A stretch of DNA of 24,823 nucleotides from Neisseriales bacterium (GCA_008017145.1 SSGY01000133.1:1-24823), one strand, 5' to 3'; shown: positions 1-8,985, counted from the first letter of the stretch. The notes: generated from the letters alone by a model not told the origin. Made by a program: numbers and translations.

Positions 1-3000
1 TGGCATTAACTGATCATCACAATATGTTTGGCTTGGTAAAATTTTATAAGCTTTGCCGCGAAAAAGGTATTAAGCCGATTATTGGTAGTGAGGTTAATGT
101 ACAAGGTAAAGATTTTAATTACCAATTGATTTTGCTGGCTAAAAATTTAGCTGGTTATCGGCAAATTTGTGACTGGATTAGCCGCTCTTATGTACAAAAT
201 AAGATTTTGGATGTGCCACATATCAAAGAAGAATGGCTGCAAGAATCAGTGCAGAATGATATCGTGCTGCTCTCAGGTGGTGCATTTGGTGATTTAGCCG
301 AATTTATCAAACAGCGCAATTATGCGGCTGCCAAAGCACAGATTTTGCGTTGGAAAGAAATTTTTGCGGATGACTATTTTATTGAGTTGCAACGAACTGA
401 AAAACATTATGATGATGATTTTTTTAAGGCCTGTTTAGAATTAGCTACAGAATGTTCTGTTGCAGTAGTAGCAACGCATCCAGTTCAATTTGCGGCAGCT
501 GAAGATTATTTAGCGCATGAAGTACGGGTATGTGTTGCCGATGGGGCAATGCTTGATGATGGTAATCGTGTAACTAAATATGGTTCTGATCAATATTTCA
601 AATCCATGCAGGAAATGACTGAGTTATTTAGTGATTTACCAACTGCGCTACATAATAGTGTGGAAATTGCTAAAAAATGTAATTTAGAAATTACGTTGGG
701 TAAATATTTCCTTCCCGATTTCGCAACGCCTGAGAATCAACCGCTCGAAGAATACTTATCTCTCTTATCCAATCAAGGTTTAGAGCAACGGATGAAGGAG
801 CTGTTCCCCGATGAAAATACCAGAACGGAAAATTATCCCACTTATCAAGCGCGTTTAGAGCTGGAAATTGAAACCATTATTCAAATGGGGTTTGCTGGTT
901 ACTTTTTGATTGTCTCGGATTTCATTATTTGGGCAAAACAAAATGGTGTTCCAGTTGGTCCTGGACGTGGTTCTGGTGCTGGTTCATTAGTTGCGTTTTC
1001 GCTGGGAATTACTGATATTGATCCATTGCGTTATAGTTTACTCTTTGAGCGTTTCTTAAATCCTGAGCGGGTATCGATGCCCGATTTTGATATTGACTTC
1101 TGCCAGGAAAAACGCGAAAGAGTTATTCATTATGTACAGGATAAATACGGGGCAGATGCAGTCGCGCAGATTGCTACCTTTGGTACCATGTCATCCAAAG
1201 CGGTGATTAAAGATGTTGGGCGAGTTTTAGGCTTACCTTATGGATTGTGCGATTCCATATCCAAATTAATCGAAAATACTCCGGCTAAAAGCTATGGTTT
1301 AATTGACGCCTTGACTCAATTTCCTGAGTTGAAACAAAGAATTGATAATGCTGATGATGAAGTACGTAGACTATGGGAAATGTCTTTGCAACTGGAAGAT
1401 TTAACTCGTAACGTTGGTAAACATGCGGCTGGGGTATTGATTGCGCCGAGTAAATTATCTGACTTTTGTCCACTTTACTTAGCCGATGGGATGCAAACTT
1501 CACAATTGGATAAAGATGATGTTGAGGCAATCGGTTTAGTTAAGTTTGACTTTTTGGGTCTGCGCAATTTAACCATTATTCAAGAAGCAGTCGAAAATAT
1601 TGCCAAATTACATCAGGTTGATTTACATTTATCCAATTCTGAATTTAACGATCCTAAAGTTTATGAGCTATTGCAAGCTGGAAATACTACTGCCGTGTTC
1701 CAGCTAGAGTCGCAGGGAATGAAACGGCTGTTGGTAAAACTAGAACCTAGTCGTTTTGAAGATATTATTGCGGTATTAGCGCTCTATCGTCCGGGTCCGC
1801 TTGGCTCGGGAATGGTGGACGATTTTGTCAAACGTAAAAAAGGTGAAGCCGAAATTGATTATTTTCATCCTGATTTACGCGAAAGTTTAGATCCAACCTA
1901 TGGCGTGATTGTTTACCAAGAACAAGTGATGCAAATATCGCAGATTATCGGTGGTTATACTCTGGGTGGTGCTGATTTACTGCGTCGGGCAATGGGGAAA
2001 AAGAAAAAAGAAGAGATGGATGAACATCGTGCGATCTTCACTTCTGGTGCAGCTAAAAAAGGCTATGATACGGCATTGGCGGAAAAACTCTTTGATTTAA
2101 TGGCAATGTTTGCCGAGTATGGATTTAATAAATCGCATACTGCAGCTTATGCGGTTGTCTCCTATCATACCGCGCTACTCAAAGCATATTACCCAGCCTG
2201 TTTCATGGCGGCTACACTGTCTTCAGAGTTGGATAAAACTGATAAATTATATGAATTTTATCAGGATTGTAAAGATAATAATCTGCAAATTTTACCTCCC
2301 GATATTAATCATTCTTTTTATCGTTTTACACCAGTTGCAATTCAACAGAATGGTGCAACTACTTATGCTATTCGCTATGCGCTGGGTGCAGTTAAAGGCT
2401 TGGGACAAAATGTAGTTGATATTATGGTTGCCGAACGTGAGCAAAATGGTTCTTTCCAAAGCATTATTGATTTTTGCCGTAGGGTTGATAAAAAAGTTAT
2501 CAATAAACGGACACTGGAAAATTTAATTAAAGCTGGCTGTTTTGATTCATTGGAAGCTAATCGTGCTAAATTATTCAATAATCTTGGTAAGATTGTTGAC
2601 TTCATTGATCAAGAGCGGATGAATGAAAATCAAGGTTCATTGTTTGATATTTTTGCTGGTGAAGAAGATCAACAGGCACTCCATGAGGTTGAACTAGATG
2701 ATTATCCTGCCTTTACCCTCAAAGAACAGCTAACGCTAGAGAAGCAAGCAATTGGTTATTACCTGACTGGTAGTTTATTTGATGAATATCAGGATGTTGT
2801 GAAAAAATTGGAAGTTTATCCTTTGGCTAAGTTTAATACCGAAGATGAAGATATTCAGGAAATCATCAATGCCAAATATGCCAAACTTAAGCCCAAAGTA
2901 TTAATCGGTGGAATCATTAATTATATGGGTTCACGTCCGACGAAAAAAGGTGGCAAAATTGCTTTTATTCGGATTGAAGATGCCAGTGGTGAGCTGGAGT

Positions 3001-3395
3001 TTGTGGTATTTAATGATGACTATGAACGGTTTAAGCATCTCTTTAAGATTGATGAGCTGATTTTTGTTGAGGGTGAAGTGATTTATGACTCTTTCAGAAA
3101 TGAAGTTAAAGTCAATGCAAATAAAATTTTGCTGCTTGATGAAGTTTTGAATGAGAAAATTAGCCAGCTTGATTTAGATTTAAAATCTGAAGCGGATTGG
3201 GAGAAATTAAAACCAATTTTGAACTTAAATAGTGATGGTGGCGCCTCAATAAGAATTAACTATTCCAATTTACAAGCGCGTTGCATTTTGCGACTGGGAG
3301 AAAGTGCAAAATTCAGTCCAACTTTTGATGCATTAGAGCAATTATCTGCGATAGTTGGAAAAACCCACTGGAGGTTAGGGCTAAATAAGGTATAA
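1..3395 (+). CDS. dnaE: DNA polymerase III subunit alpha (5' end outside window)
   Basis: Catalytic subunit of the replicative polymerase III holoenzyme. The frame is open from base 3 and reads ALTDHHN before the first Met (base 24), matching the end of the first PHP block, so about 40 N-terminal residues are missing and base 24 is not the real start. Counting from that Met: the rest of the PHP domain lies in 1-220; PGRGSGAGS and PDFDIDF follow, with catalytic Asp356 and Asp358; the third catalytic Asp is Asp509 in KFDFLGLRN. A clamp-binding motif QGSLF begins at residue 870. An OB fold starts near residue 960, followed by a short C-terminal domain. Full length would be about 1165-1170 aa, normal for the proteobacterial DnaE1 type. 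No error-prone DnaE2 features were seen. glmU follows after 63 bases; they need not be co-transcribed. Confidence 0.97.
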   Translation, partial: ALTDHHNMFGLVKFYKLCREKGIKPIIGSEVNVQGKDFNYQLILLAKNLAGYRQICDWISRSYVQNKILDVPHIKEEWLQESVQNDIVLLSGGAFGDLAEFIKQRNYAAAKAQILRWKEIFADDYFIELQRTEKHYDDDFFKACLELATECSVAVVATHPVQFAAAEDYLAHEVRVCVADGAMLDDGNRVTKYGSDQYFKSMQEMTELFSDLPTALHNSVEIAKKCNLEITLGKYFLPDFATPENQPLEEYLSLLSNQGLEQRMKELFPDENTRTENYPTYQARLELEIETIIQMGFAGYFLIVSDFIIWAKQNGVPVGPGRGSGAGSLVAFSLGITDIDPLRYSLLFERFLNPERVSMPDFDIDFCQEKRERVIHYVQDKYGADAVAQIATFGTMSSKAVIKDVGRVLGLPYGLCDSISKLIENTPAKSYGLIDALTQFPELKQRIDNADDEVRRLWEMSLQLEDLTRNVGKHAAGVLIAPSKLSDFCPLYLADGMQTSQLDKDDVEAIGLVKFDFLGLRNLTIIQEAVENIAKLHQVDLHLSNSEFNDPKVYELLQAGNTTAVFQLESQGMKRLLVKLEPSRFEDIIAVLALYRPGPLGSGMVDDFVKRKKGEAEIDYFHPDLRESLDPTYGVIVYQEQVMQISQIIGGYTLGGADLLRRAMGKKKKEEMDEHRAIFTSGAAKKGYDTALAEKLFDLMAMFAEYGFNKSHTAAYAVVSYHTALLKAYYPACFMAATLSSELDKTDKLYEFYQDCKDNNLQILPPDINHSFYRFTPVAIQQNGATTYAIRYALGAVKGLGQNVVDIMVAEREQNGSFQSIIDFCRRVDKKVINKRTLENLIKAGCFDSLEANRAKLFNNLGKIVDFIDQERMNENQGSLFDIFAGEEDQQALHEVELDDYPAFTLKEQLTLEKQAIGYYLTGSLFDEYQDVVKKLEVYPLAKFNTEDEDIQEIINAKYAKLKPKVLIGGIINYMGSRPTKKGGKIAFIRIEDASGELEFVVFNDDYERFKHLFKIDELIFVEGEVIYDSFRNEVKVNANKILLLDEVLNEKISQLDLDLKSEADWEKLKPILNLNSDGGASIRINYSNLQARCILRLGESAKFSPTFDALEQLSAIVGKTHWRLGLNKV

Positions 3396-3458
3396 TAACA
3401 ACTTATTCTGCTCTTGATATTTTGAGTATGTTATTTTTTTATTGATTTAGGTTATTGA

Positions 3459-4835
3459 ATGCAGCAAACAATTAATGTAGTTATTCTAGCAGCTGGCGCG
3501 GGTAAACGAATGAACTCTAGCCTGCCAAAAGTTCTTCAGCCTCTTAGTGGCAAACCAATGTTACATCATGTAATTGATAGTGCACAAAAATTAAATCCGA
3601 GTAAACTAGTTGTCGTTTATGGTCATGGCGGTGATCAAGTTCGTTCATCTGTTGAACAAAATTATTCAGATAACGAAATTATTTGGGCTTTACAAGCTGA
3701 ACAACTTGGCACAGGGCATGCTTTAAAGTGTGCGTTGCCACATTTAGACAATGATGGTTTGACCTTGGTATTATACGGTGATGTGCCATTAATTGAGCTT
3801 TCAACACTGGATAAAATGATTGCTAAATATCAGGATAATGTGGTGATGCTTACTGACGAAGTTGAGAATCCTACCGGTTACGGACGTGTTGTGCGTAGTC
3901 CTGAGTTTAGGATTACCAATATTGTTGAAGAAAAAGATGCAAGCCAAAGTGAGCGTGCTATTCGCGAAATTAATACTGGATTTTATGTTCTGCCAAATCA
4001 ATATCTTGCTAACTGGTTGGGTAAATTGTCCAATAACAATAATCAGGGCGAGTACTATCTGACAGATGTAATTGCTTTAGCGCATGATCAGGAAGTTGAA
4101 ATTGACTATTTACTTGCACCACATCATTATGAAGTGATGGGGGTTAATGATAAGCTTCAATTAGAGCAGTTAGAACGAATTTATCAACTTAACCAAGCTA
4201 ATGAGATACTTAAATCAGGTGTGACTTTAGCTGACAAGCATCGCATTGATCTTCGTGGCACACTTAGCGCAGGTAAAGATTGTGCTATTGATGTTAATTG
4301 CGTCTTTGAAGGCTCTGTTAGTTTAGGTAATAATGTTAAAATTGGTGCGGGATGTTTGCTCAAAGATGTAACTATTGCAGATAATGTTACAATTAAACCT
4401 TATTCGATTTTGGAAGATGCTACAATTGCCAGCGGTGCGCAAATAGGTCCATATGCGAGACTTCGCCCTGGTACCGTTTTGGCAGAAGATACTCATATCG
4501 GTAATTTTGTCGAAATTAAAAAAAGTACAGTCGGCGTTGGTTCAAAAGTAAATCACCTGACCTATATCGGTGACGCTGAAATCGGCTCTAAGGTAAATGT
4601 AGGAGCTGGTAGTGTTACCTGTAACTATGATGGTGTTAATAAATTTAAAACCGTAATTGGCAATAATGTTTTTATTGGATCTGGCACAATGATGGTCGCA
4701 CCAGTGCAAATTAATGACGGTAGTTTGATCGGGGCTGGTTCAGTGATAACGCAAGATACACCAGCGAATGAATTAACTTTAGCGCGGGCAGAGCAGGTCA
4801 CTGTTAGTGGCTGGCTTAATAGAAATAAACAATAG
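3459..4835 (+). CDS. glmU: Bifunctional UDP-N-acetylglucosamine pyrophosphorylase / glucosamine-1-phosphate N-acetyltransferase
   Basis: Cytoplasmic enzyme making UDP-GlcNAc for peptidoglycan and lipopolysaccharide: acetylation of glucosamine-1-phosphate, then uridylyl transfer. The 458-aa protein has the usual family length. Residues 10-18 give the nucleotide loop LAAGAGKRM, with QLGTGHA at 82-88 and YGDVPL around Asp108. From about residue 250 a left-handed beta-helix of hexapeptide repeats forms the acetyltransferase, with catalytic His366 in NHLTYIGDAEIG followed by the acetyl-CoA-site block CNYDG. The start has only a weak ribosome site (TTAGG). A possible promoter lies between dnaE and glmU (TTGATA at 3414, 17 bases, TTTTAT at 3437), not strong. 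The stop codon overlaps the ribosome site of the next gene, so glmU and the efflux lipoprotein are likely co-transcribed. Confidence 0.97.
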   Translation: MQQTINVVILAAGAGKRMNSSLPKVLQPLSGKPMLHHVIDSAQKLNPSKLVVVYGHGGDQVRSSVEQNYSDNEIIWALQAEQLGTGHALKCALPHLDNDGLTLVLYGDVPLIELSTLDKMIAKYQDNVVMLTDEVENPTGYGRVVRSPEFRITNIVEEKDASQSERAIREINTGFYVLPNQYLANWLGKLSNNNNQGEYYLTDVIALAHDQEVEIDYLLAPHHYEVMGVNDKLQLEQLERIYQLNQANEILKSGVTLADKHRIDLRGTLSAGKDCAIDVNCVFEGSVSLGNNVKIGAGCLLKDVTIADNVTIKPYSILEDATIASGAQIGPYARLRPGTVLAEDTHIGNFVEIKKSTVGVGSKVNHLTYIGDAEIGSKVNVGAGSVTCNYDGVNKFKTVIGNNVFIGSGTMMVAPVQINDGSLIGAGSVITQDTPANELTLARAEQVTVSGWLNRNKQ

Positions 4836-4843
4836 GAGTGGGT

Positions 4844-6256
4844 ATGCGGATTAAGAATTTAACTTGTTTGGTGGCTCTGGCGTCAGCTCTGGGTGGTTGT
4901 GGTTTGTTTGGACCGACCTATTCTCAGCCAAACACAAATGATCCAAAGAGTTTTCCAAGCCGTGATACTCTAGCGGTCACCGAAAGTGCTAATTTACCAG
5001 CCATGGCATGGTGGAAATCATTTAAAGATCCAGTTCTAGATAATCTAATCGAGAGCGCGCTTAAAAATAATAATAACATCCAAAATGCAATTGGTAATAT
5101 TGTGGCGGCTCAAGGTCAGCTACGTCAAGTTCAATTTGCATGGATTCCAACTGGAAATGCTACAGGTTCTTACTCTAACAAGTCTTTCATTGGTGAAGGA
5201 TATAATTTTGCTGGTTTACCGAGCTATTCATTAAATGTGTTCCAGCAAATTCGTTCGCAACAATATGCTGAGGCTAATTATCAAGCAGTTCGTGCAGCAA
5301 AAGACACCGTGCGTTTGAGTGTAATTAGTCAAGTTGCGACAGGGTACTTTACCTTGCTAGGACAAGATTATCAATTACAATTACAAGAGCAATTGGTAAG
5401 AGATCTGAAAGCATTGTTAGATTTCTCTAAGATAGAATACAAAGAAGGCTTATTGTCTCTGTATCAAGTGCAAACATACGAACAACAGTATGATTCGGCA
5501 TTGGCGCAAATTCCAATTATCAAAAATAATATTGTCGCTTCACGTAATGCATTACGCGTACTCTTGAATGAAAACCCAGGTGATATTACCCGTGGTCTTA
5601 AATTCATGCAAATTAACAGTTATGGAATTATTCCAACCAATTTACCATCCACTGTATTGCGTAATCGTCCTGATGTGCAGCAAGCAGAGCAACAGTTAAT
5701 TGCGGCTAATGCTAATATTGGAGTTGCAACTTCAATGTTCTTCCCAACGATTAGTTTGACTGGTCAAGGTGGTACGGCAGCTAGCTCACTGAGTGGTTTA
5801 TTTGGCGCGAATACTGATTATTGGGTACAAAATGCGGCAGTTACTATGCCAATTCTTAATTTTGGTATTTATGGTCAGATTGAAGCGGCTAAAGGTCAAT
5901 ACTATGCTGCATACTATAATTATTTACAGATTGTTCGTTCTGCTTTTGCGGCAGTAGATAATGATTTATCAGCACATGATCAATTAACAGTAAGTATGGA
6001 CACACAAATTAAGGCTTACAATGCTACTAAGCTTGGATATACCTTGGCTGAGTCGAGTTTTGTTGGAGGTTTATATAGTAAACCTCAGTTATTGCAAAAT
6101 GCGGTAACTATGGATCAGGCTGCCTTGGTGGTTCAGCAAAGTAAGTTACAGCAATTAGGTACGATAGTTCAATTATATCAAGATCTTGGTGGCGGTTACG
6201 CTTACAAAAATTATGAAAGCACTATCAAGTTTGGTGATGGTCACGATTGGGATTGA
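4844..6256 (+). CDS. NodT/OprM-type outer-membrane efflux lipoprotein (TolC family)
   Basis: Outer-membrane channel of tripartite RND- or MFS-type export pumps. The chosen start is the ATG at 4844, because AGGAG at 4834-4838 (overlapping the glmU stop) lies 5 bases upstream; a GTG at 4838 in the same frame lies inside that site. The N-terminus is a lipoprotein signal with lipobox LGGC, lipidated Cys19. The block LPSTVLRNRPDVQQAEQQL followed by IAANANIGVA and FFPTISLTG is the family signature, with the usual two OEP repeats over about 470 aa. Oddly, no membrane-fusion protein or inner-membrane pump lies beside it; its neighbours are glmU and an SDR, so its pump partner must be encoded elsewhere. 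Substrate unknown. Confidence 0.93.
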   Translation: MRIKNLTCLVALASALGGCGLFGPTYSQPNTNDPKSFPSRDTLAVTESANLPAMAWWKSFKDPVLDNLIESALKNNNNIQNAIGNIVAAQGQLRQVQFAWIPTGNATGSYSNKSFIGEGYNFAGLPSYSLNVFQQIRSQQYAEANYQAVRAAKDTVRLSVISQVATGYFTLLGQDYQLQLQEQLVRDLKALLDFSKIEYKEGLLSLYQVQTYEQQYDSALAQIPIIKNNIVASRNALRVLLNENPGDITRGLKFMQINSYGIIPTNLPSTVLRNRPDVQQAEQQLIAANANIGVATSMFFPTISLTGQGGTAASSLSGLFGANTDYWVQNAAVTMPILNFGIYGQIEAAKGQYYAAYYNYLQIVRSAFAAVDNDLSAHDQLTVSMDTQIKAYNATKLGYTLAESSFVGGLYSKPQLLQNAVTMDQAALVVQQSKLQQLGTIVQLYQDLGGGYAYKNYESTIKFGDGHDWD

Positions 6257-6271
6257 TAAGGAAGTAACTAA

Positions 6272-7045
6272 ATGCAAAATCGTATAGCAGGTAAAACTGT
6301 ATTGATTACTGGTGCAAGCTCTGGAATAGGTAGGGCTTGTGCAATTGAATTTGCCAAAATGGGCGCTAATCTGATCCTTGCTGCACGGCGGGTTGATCGT
6401 CTGGAAGAGCTGAAGGATGAATTAATTGCAGAGTATTCAATCAAAGCATTTGTAATTGGCATGGATGTTACTAACTCCAAACAAGTGGCTACAGCACTTG
6501 GGCATTTGCCGGATGCAATCGAACAGATTGATATTCTAGTAAACAATGCTGGTCTGGCGCTAGGTTTGGATGTATTTGTTGAAGATGATGTCAATAATTG
6601 GGAAACAATGATTGACACCAATATTAAAGGCTTTTTAGCGGTCTTACGCATTATTACCAAAAAAATGGTTAAGCAAGGATTTGGGCATATTATTACCATT
6701 GGCTCGGTTGCGGGTGTTGAATCCTATGCTAAGGGTGGCGTTTATTGTGCTACTAAACATGCGGTACATGCAATTAGTCAAAGCTTGCGTGAAGAGATGG
6801 TCGAACACGGGATTAAAGTCAGTGAGATTTTACCGGGTGCGGTTAATACTGAATTTAGTCAGGTGCGCTTTCATGGCGATAAATCTCGTGCCGATTCAGT
6901 GTATCAGGGTTTTGAACCACTACAAGCTAGTGATGTTGCTGAGTTGATTGTTTATAATGCTAATTTGCCAAAACATGTAAATTTGGCAGAAAGTTTAATT
7001 CTAGCTGGAGCACAGTCGCGCGCGACCAAAATCCATAGGCAATAA
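6272..7045 (+). CDS. Short-chain dehydrogenase/reductase, YdfG-like (3-hydroxy acid / malonic semialdehyde type)
   Basis: Classical SDR of 257 aa with TGASSGIG at 13-20 (NADP site; the Arg pair near 39-40 favours NADP), NNAGLALG at 91-98, NWETMIDTN near 109-117, and the Ser145-Tyr158-Lys162 triad (YCATK). The blocks NNAGLALG and NWETMIDTN, and the ending KIHRQ, are close to E. coli YdfG, an NADP-dependent enzyme acting on 3-hydroxy acids, serine and malonic semialdehyde; the real substrate cannot be read from sequence. A good ribosome site (AAGGAAG, 6258-6264) sits 7 bases before the ATG. The gene begins 15 bases after the efflux lipoprotein stop, so it is probably last in that operon; a terminator follows at 7086. 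Confidence 0.9.
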   Translation: MQNRIAGKTVLITGASSGIGRACAIEFAKMGANLILAARRVDRLEELKDELIAEYSIKAFVIGMDVTNSKQVATALGHLPDAIEQIDILVNNAGLALGLDVFVEDDVNNWETMIDTNIKGFLAVLRIITKKMVKQGFGHIITIGSVAGVESYAKGGVYCATKHAVHAISQSLREEMVEHGIKVSEILPGAVNTEFSQVRFHGDKSRADSVYQGFEPLQASDVAELIVYNANLPKHVNLAESLILAGAQSRATKIHRQ

Positions 7046-7085
7046 TCAATTATTGTTTTAGAGTTAAAGAAAAGATTTTTATCGT

Positions 7086-7124
7086 AACAGGCGGTTTGAA
7101 TACTGCCTGTTTTTTGTGTTTTTT
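7086..7124 (+). terminator. Rho-independent terminator after the glmU-efflux-SDR cluster
   Basis: AACAGGCGGT (7086-7095) pairs with ACTGCCTGTT (7102-7111) over 10 bp, including one G-U pair, around a 6-base loop. A T-rich run (7110-7115, then 7119-7124) follows. It lies 40 bases after the SDR stop. Confidence 0.88.
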
Positions 7125-7130
7125 AGAAAT

Positions 7131-7236
7131 AACTACTCATATTATATCGTAATAACGTCGTCACAAGACTCCTTGTGTACATCTCCTGTACACGTCGTTG
7201 CCTTGTTTCTAGTTCTTACTTCATATTATGGTAGTT
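7131..7236. repeat. Nested inverted-repeat element (candidate dispersed repeat or structured RNA)
   Basis: Outer arms AACTACTCATATTAT (7131-7145) and CATATTATGGTAGTT (7222-7236) are inverted copies with one gap and one mismatch. Inside are two perfect small hairpins: CACAAG/CTTGTG (7162-7177) and GTGTACA/TGTACAC (7175-7193). They share bases 7175-7177 and so cannot form fully at the same time. The layout resembles the element at 23571-23697 (outer arms plus a central GTGTA/TACAC-type stem next to ACGACG), but overall identity is low. Confidence 0.5.
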
Positions 7237-7316
7237 GAGTAATTACGTTATGAAATGAGTAAATATGGCTCTGTTGGAGTTTCTTTCTGCAGTGTTGTTG
7301 ATACTTAATCCGCGTT

Positions 7317-7340
7317 ATTTTGTTTAATTGTAAACAAAAT
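7317..7340 (+). promoter_or_regulatory. Perfect AT-rich hairpin in the deaD leader
   Basis: ATTTTGTTTA (7317-7326) and TAAACAAAAT (7331-7340) form a perfect 10-bp stem with loop ATTG, 27 bases before the deaD start. It could be a protein-binding operator or a leader hairpin. deaD genes are often controlled post-transcriptionally in the cold, so a leader role is plausible but unproven. Confidence 0.45.
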
Positions 7341-7367
7341 AGTGCACGCTCAGAAAGGAAAGTATAA

Positions 7368-8924
7368 ATGAGTAGTTTTAATGATTTTAATTTAAGTGAA
7401 GAAATGGTTGCCGCGTTGGCAGAAAAAGGTTTTACCAGTCCTAGTCCCATTCAAGCACTAGTTATCCCTGAATTTTTACGTGAAAAAGCCAATATTATTG
7501 GTCAAGCACAAACCGGAACTGGTAAAACAGCCGCGTTTTCGATTCCTATTATTGAGAGTATTACTAAAGATGGTTCAATCAAAGCGGTGGTGTTAACGCC
7601 AACCCGTGAATTAGCTATTCAAGTTTGTGAAGAAATGTATTCTTTGATCGGTAAACGCGATTTAAGAGTTTCCGCAGTTTACGGTGGTGCATCAATTGAG
7701 CAACAAGTGCGTAATGTGCGTAAAGGTAGTGATATTATTGTTGGTACTCCTGGACGGATTATGGATTTGATGGAGCGTAAAGTTTTAAATTTCAATAATT
7801 TAGAATTTTTTGTGTTAGATGAAGCTGATGAAATGTTGAATATGGGATTTGTTGAAGATATTGAACACATCTTGCAAACAACTAATCAAGAGAAAAATAT
7901 GTTGTTTTTCTCGGCTACTATGCCTAGTTCGATTTTGCAAATTGCCAAAAAATACATGGGTAAATTTAAAACTTTAAAAGTTGAAAATAAAGAATTAACC
8001 ACTAAACTTACTGAACAAATTTATTTTGAAGTTCGTGAAGGTGATAAATTTGAAGCACTATGCCGAGTTTTAGATTTTGAACAAGATTTTTATGGGATTA
8101 TTTTCTGTCGTACTAAGGTTGAAGTAGATGAAGTTACTAAACATTTAAAAAACCGTAGTTACGCGGTAGATTGTTTGCATGGTGATATTACTCAATCGCA
8201 ACGTACCAAAACTCTGGCTGAATTTAAAGAGAAAATTGTAAATATTTTGGTTGCAACCGATGTTGCCGCTCGTGGTATTGATGTTAATAATTTAACTCAT
8301 GTAATTAATTATTCAATGCCTCAAGAAGCTGAATCATACGTGCATCGGATTGGTCGTACTGGTCGTGCAGGTCAAAAAGGTATTGCAATTACTTTTGTTA
8401 CACCAAGAGAAATGTCACGTTTAGGGATCATTAAAAAGGTGGCTAAAGCGGATATTAAAAAACAGGAAGTTCCGCAAATTAAGGATATTATTAAAGCCAA
8501 AGAAGAATATTTGCAAGCTTGCTTGGGTGAGATTATTGCTGAGAGCGATTTCAATAGCTATAATGCTCTTGCTAAACGAATCTTGGGGGATAATGATCCA
8601 CAAGCTATTATTGCAGCGTTGCTGCGTCATCAGTACCAAGATGAGTTTTTAGAAGAAAGCTATGCTAAAATTGAGCAAAATCGCAGTGCGGTATCAGGCG
8701 ATAATGTGAAACTATTCGTGGCTTTAGGTAAAATTGATGGTATGAATCCACGTGCGTTATTGGATGTTTTGCACCAAAGTTGTAAAACGCCGGGACGTAA
8801 AGTTCGCGATATCCGTATTCTGGAGAAGTTCTCGTTTATTACGGTTCCATTGGATGAAGCAGAAATTATCATGCGTAAACTAAACCAAAAAAATAAAAAA
8901 ATGGTTGAAGTTGCCAAAAGTTAA
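7368..8924 (+). CDS. deaD: DEAD-box ATP-dependent RNA helicase with DbpA-type RNA-binding domain
   Basis: Unwinds structured RNA in ribosome assembly and cold-shock translation. The 518-aa protein carries a Q motif (FTSPSPIQ, 22-29), motif I AQTGTGKT (47-54), PTREL (78-82), TPGRIMD (127-133), DEAD (151-154) and SAT (182-184). The second RecA domain ends with HRIGRTGRAG. A C-terminal RNA-binding domain of the DbpA type (about 440-505: KLFVALGKIDGM, then VRDIRILEKFSFITVP) supports the CsdA/DeaD subgroup rather than RhlE or SrmB. The protein is about 110 aa shorter than E. coli DeaD because the disordered basic tail is only a short run of Lys and Asn. AAAGGA precedes the ATG by about 8 bases. 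The gene is monocistronic, bounded by the hairpin leader and the palindrome at 8935. Confidence 0.93.
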   Translation: MSSFNDFNLSEEMVAALAEKGFTSPSPIQALVIPEFLREKANIIGQAQTGTGKTAAFSIPIIESITKDGSIKAVVLTPTRELAIQVCEEMYSLIGKRDLRVSAVYGGASIEQQVRNVRKGSDIIVGTPGRIMDLMERKVLNFNNLEFFVLDEADEMLNMGFVEDIEHILQTTNQEKNMLFFSATMPSSILQIAKKYMGKFKTLKVENKELTTKLTEQIYFEVREGDKFEALCRVLDFEQDFYGIIFCRTKVEVDEVTKHLKNRSYAVDCLHGDITQSQRTKTLAEFKEKIVNILVATDVAARGIDVNNLTHVINYSMPQEAESYVHRIGRTGRAGQKGIAITFVTPREMSRLGIIKKVAKADIKKQEVPQIKDIIKAKEEYLQACLGEIIAESDFNSYNALAKRILGDNDPQAIIAALLRHQYQDEFLEESYAKIEQNRSAVSGDNVKLFVALGKIDGMNPRALLDVLHQSCKTPGRKVRDIRILEKFSFITVPLDEAEIIMRKLNQKNKKMVEVAKS

Positions 8925-8934
8925 GCTTGATTGA

Positions 8935-8985
8935 TTTAAAATGAGAATAAGCATAGGGTATCCCTATGCTTATTCTCATTTTAAA
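8935..8985. terminator. 24-bp perfect palindrome, probable bidirectional terminator after deaD
   Basis: Arms at 8935-8958 and 8962-8985 are perfectly complementary over 24 bp with a 3-base TAT loop. Each outer end has A- or T-runs (AAAA on one side, TTTT on the other), the usual form of an intrinsic terminator that works in both directions. It lies 10 bases after the deaD stop and directly before the gyrA promoter region. Confidence 0.75.

Larger units (their letters stand above)
7046..7367. other. 322-base intergenic region upstream of deaD
   Basis: No gene is supported here on either strand. From left to right it holds the SDR terminator (7086-7124), an element of nested inverted repeats (7131-7236), about 80 bases with no clear signal, a perfect AT-rich hairpin (7317-7340) and the deaD ribosome site (AAAGGA near 7354-7359). 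I saw no convincing -35/-10 pair for deaD, although one must exist after the terminator. Confidence 0.7.

Noticed and set aside
1..23. Whether the first Met at base 24 is the real dnaE start.
   Set aside because: The frame is open to the window edge and upstream codons read ALTDHHN, a conserved internal block, so the gene continues to the left.
7089..7100. AGGCGGTTTGAA in the terminator arm resembles the Neisseria DNA uptake sequence AGGCCGTCTGAA (10 of 12).
   Set aside because: It lacks the CTG core found in known uptake-sequence dialects, and I found no second copy in the window, so chance is more likely.
8088..8924. Whether the short C-terminus of the helicase means truncation.
   Set aside because: The RNA-binding domain is complete and followed by a normal stop and a terminator; only the variable basic tail is missing.
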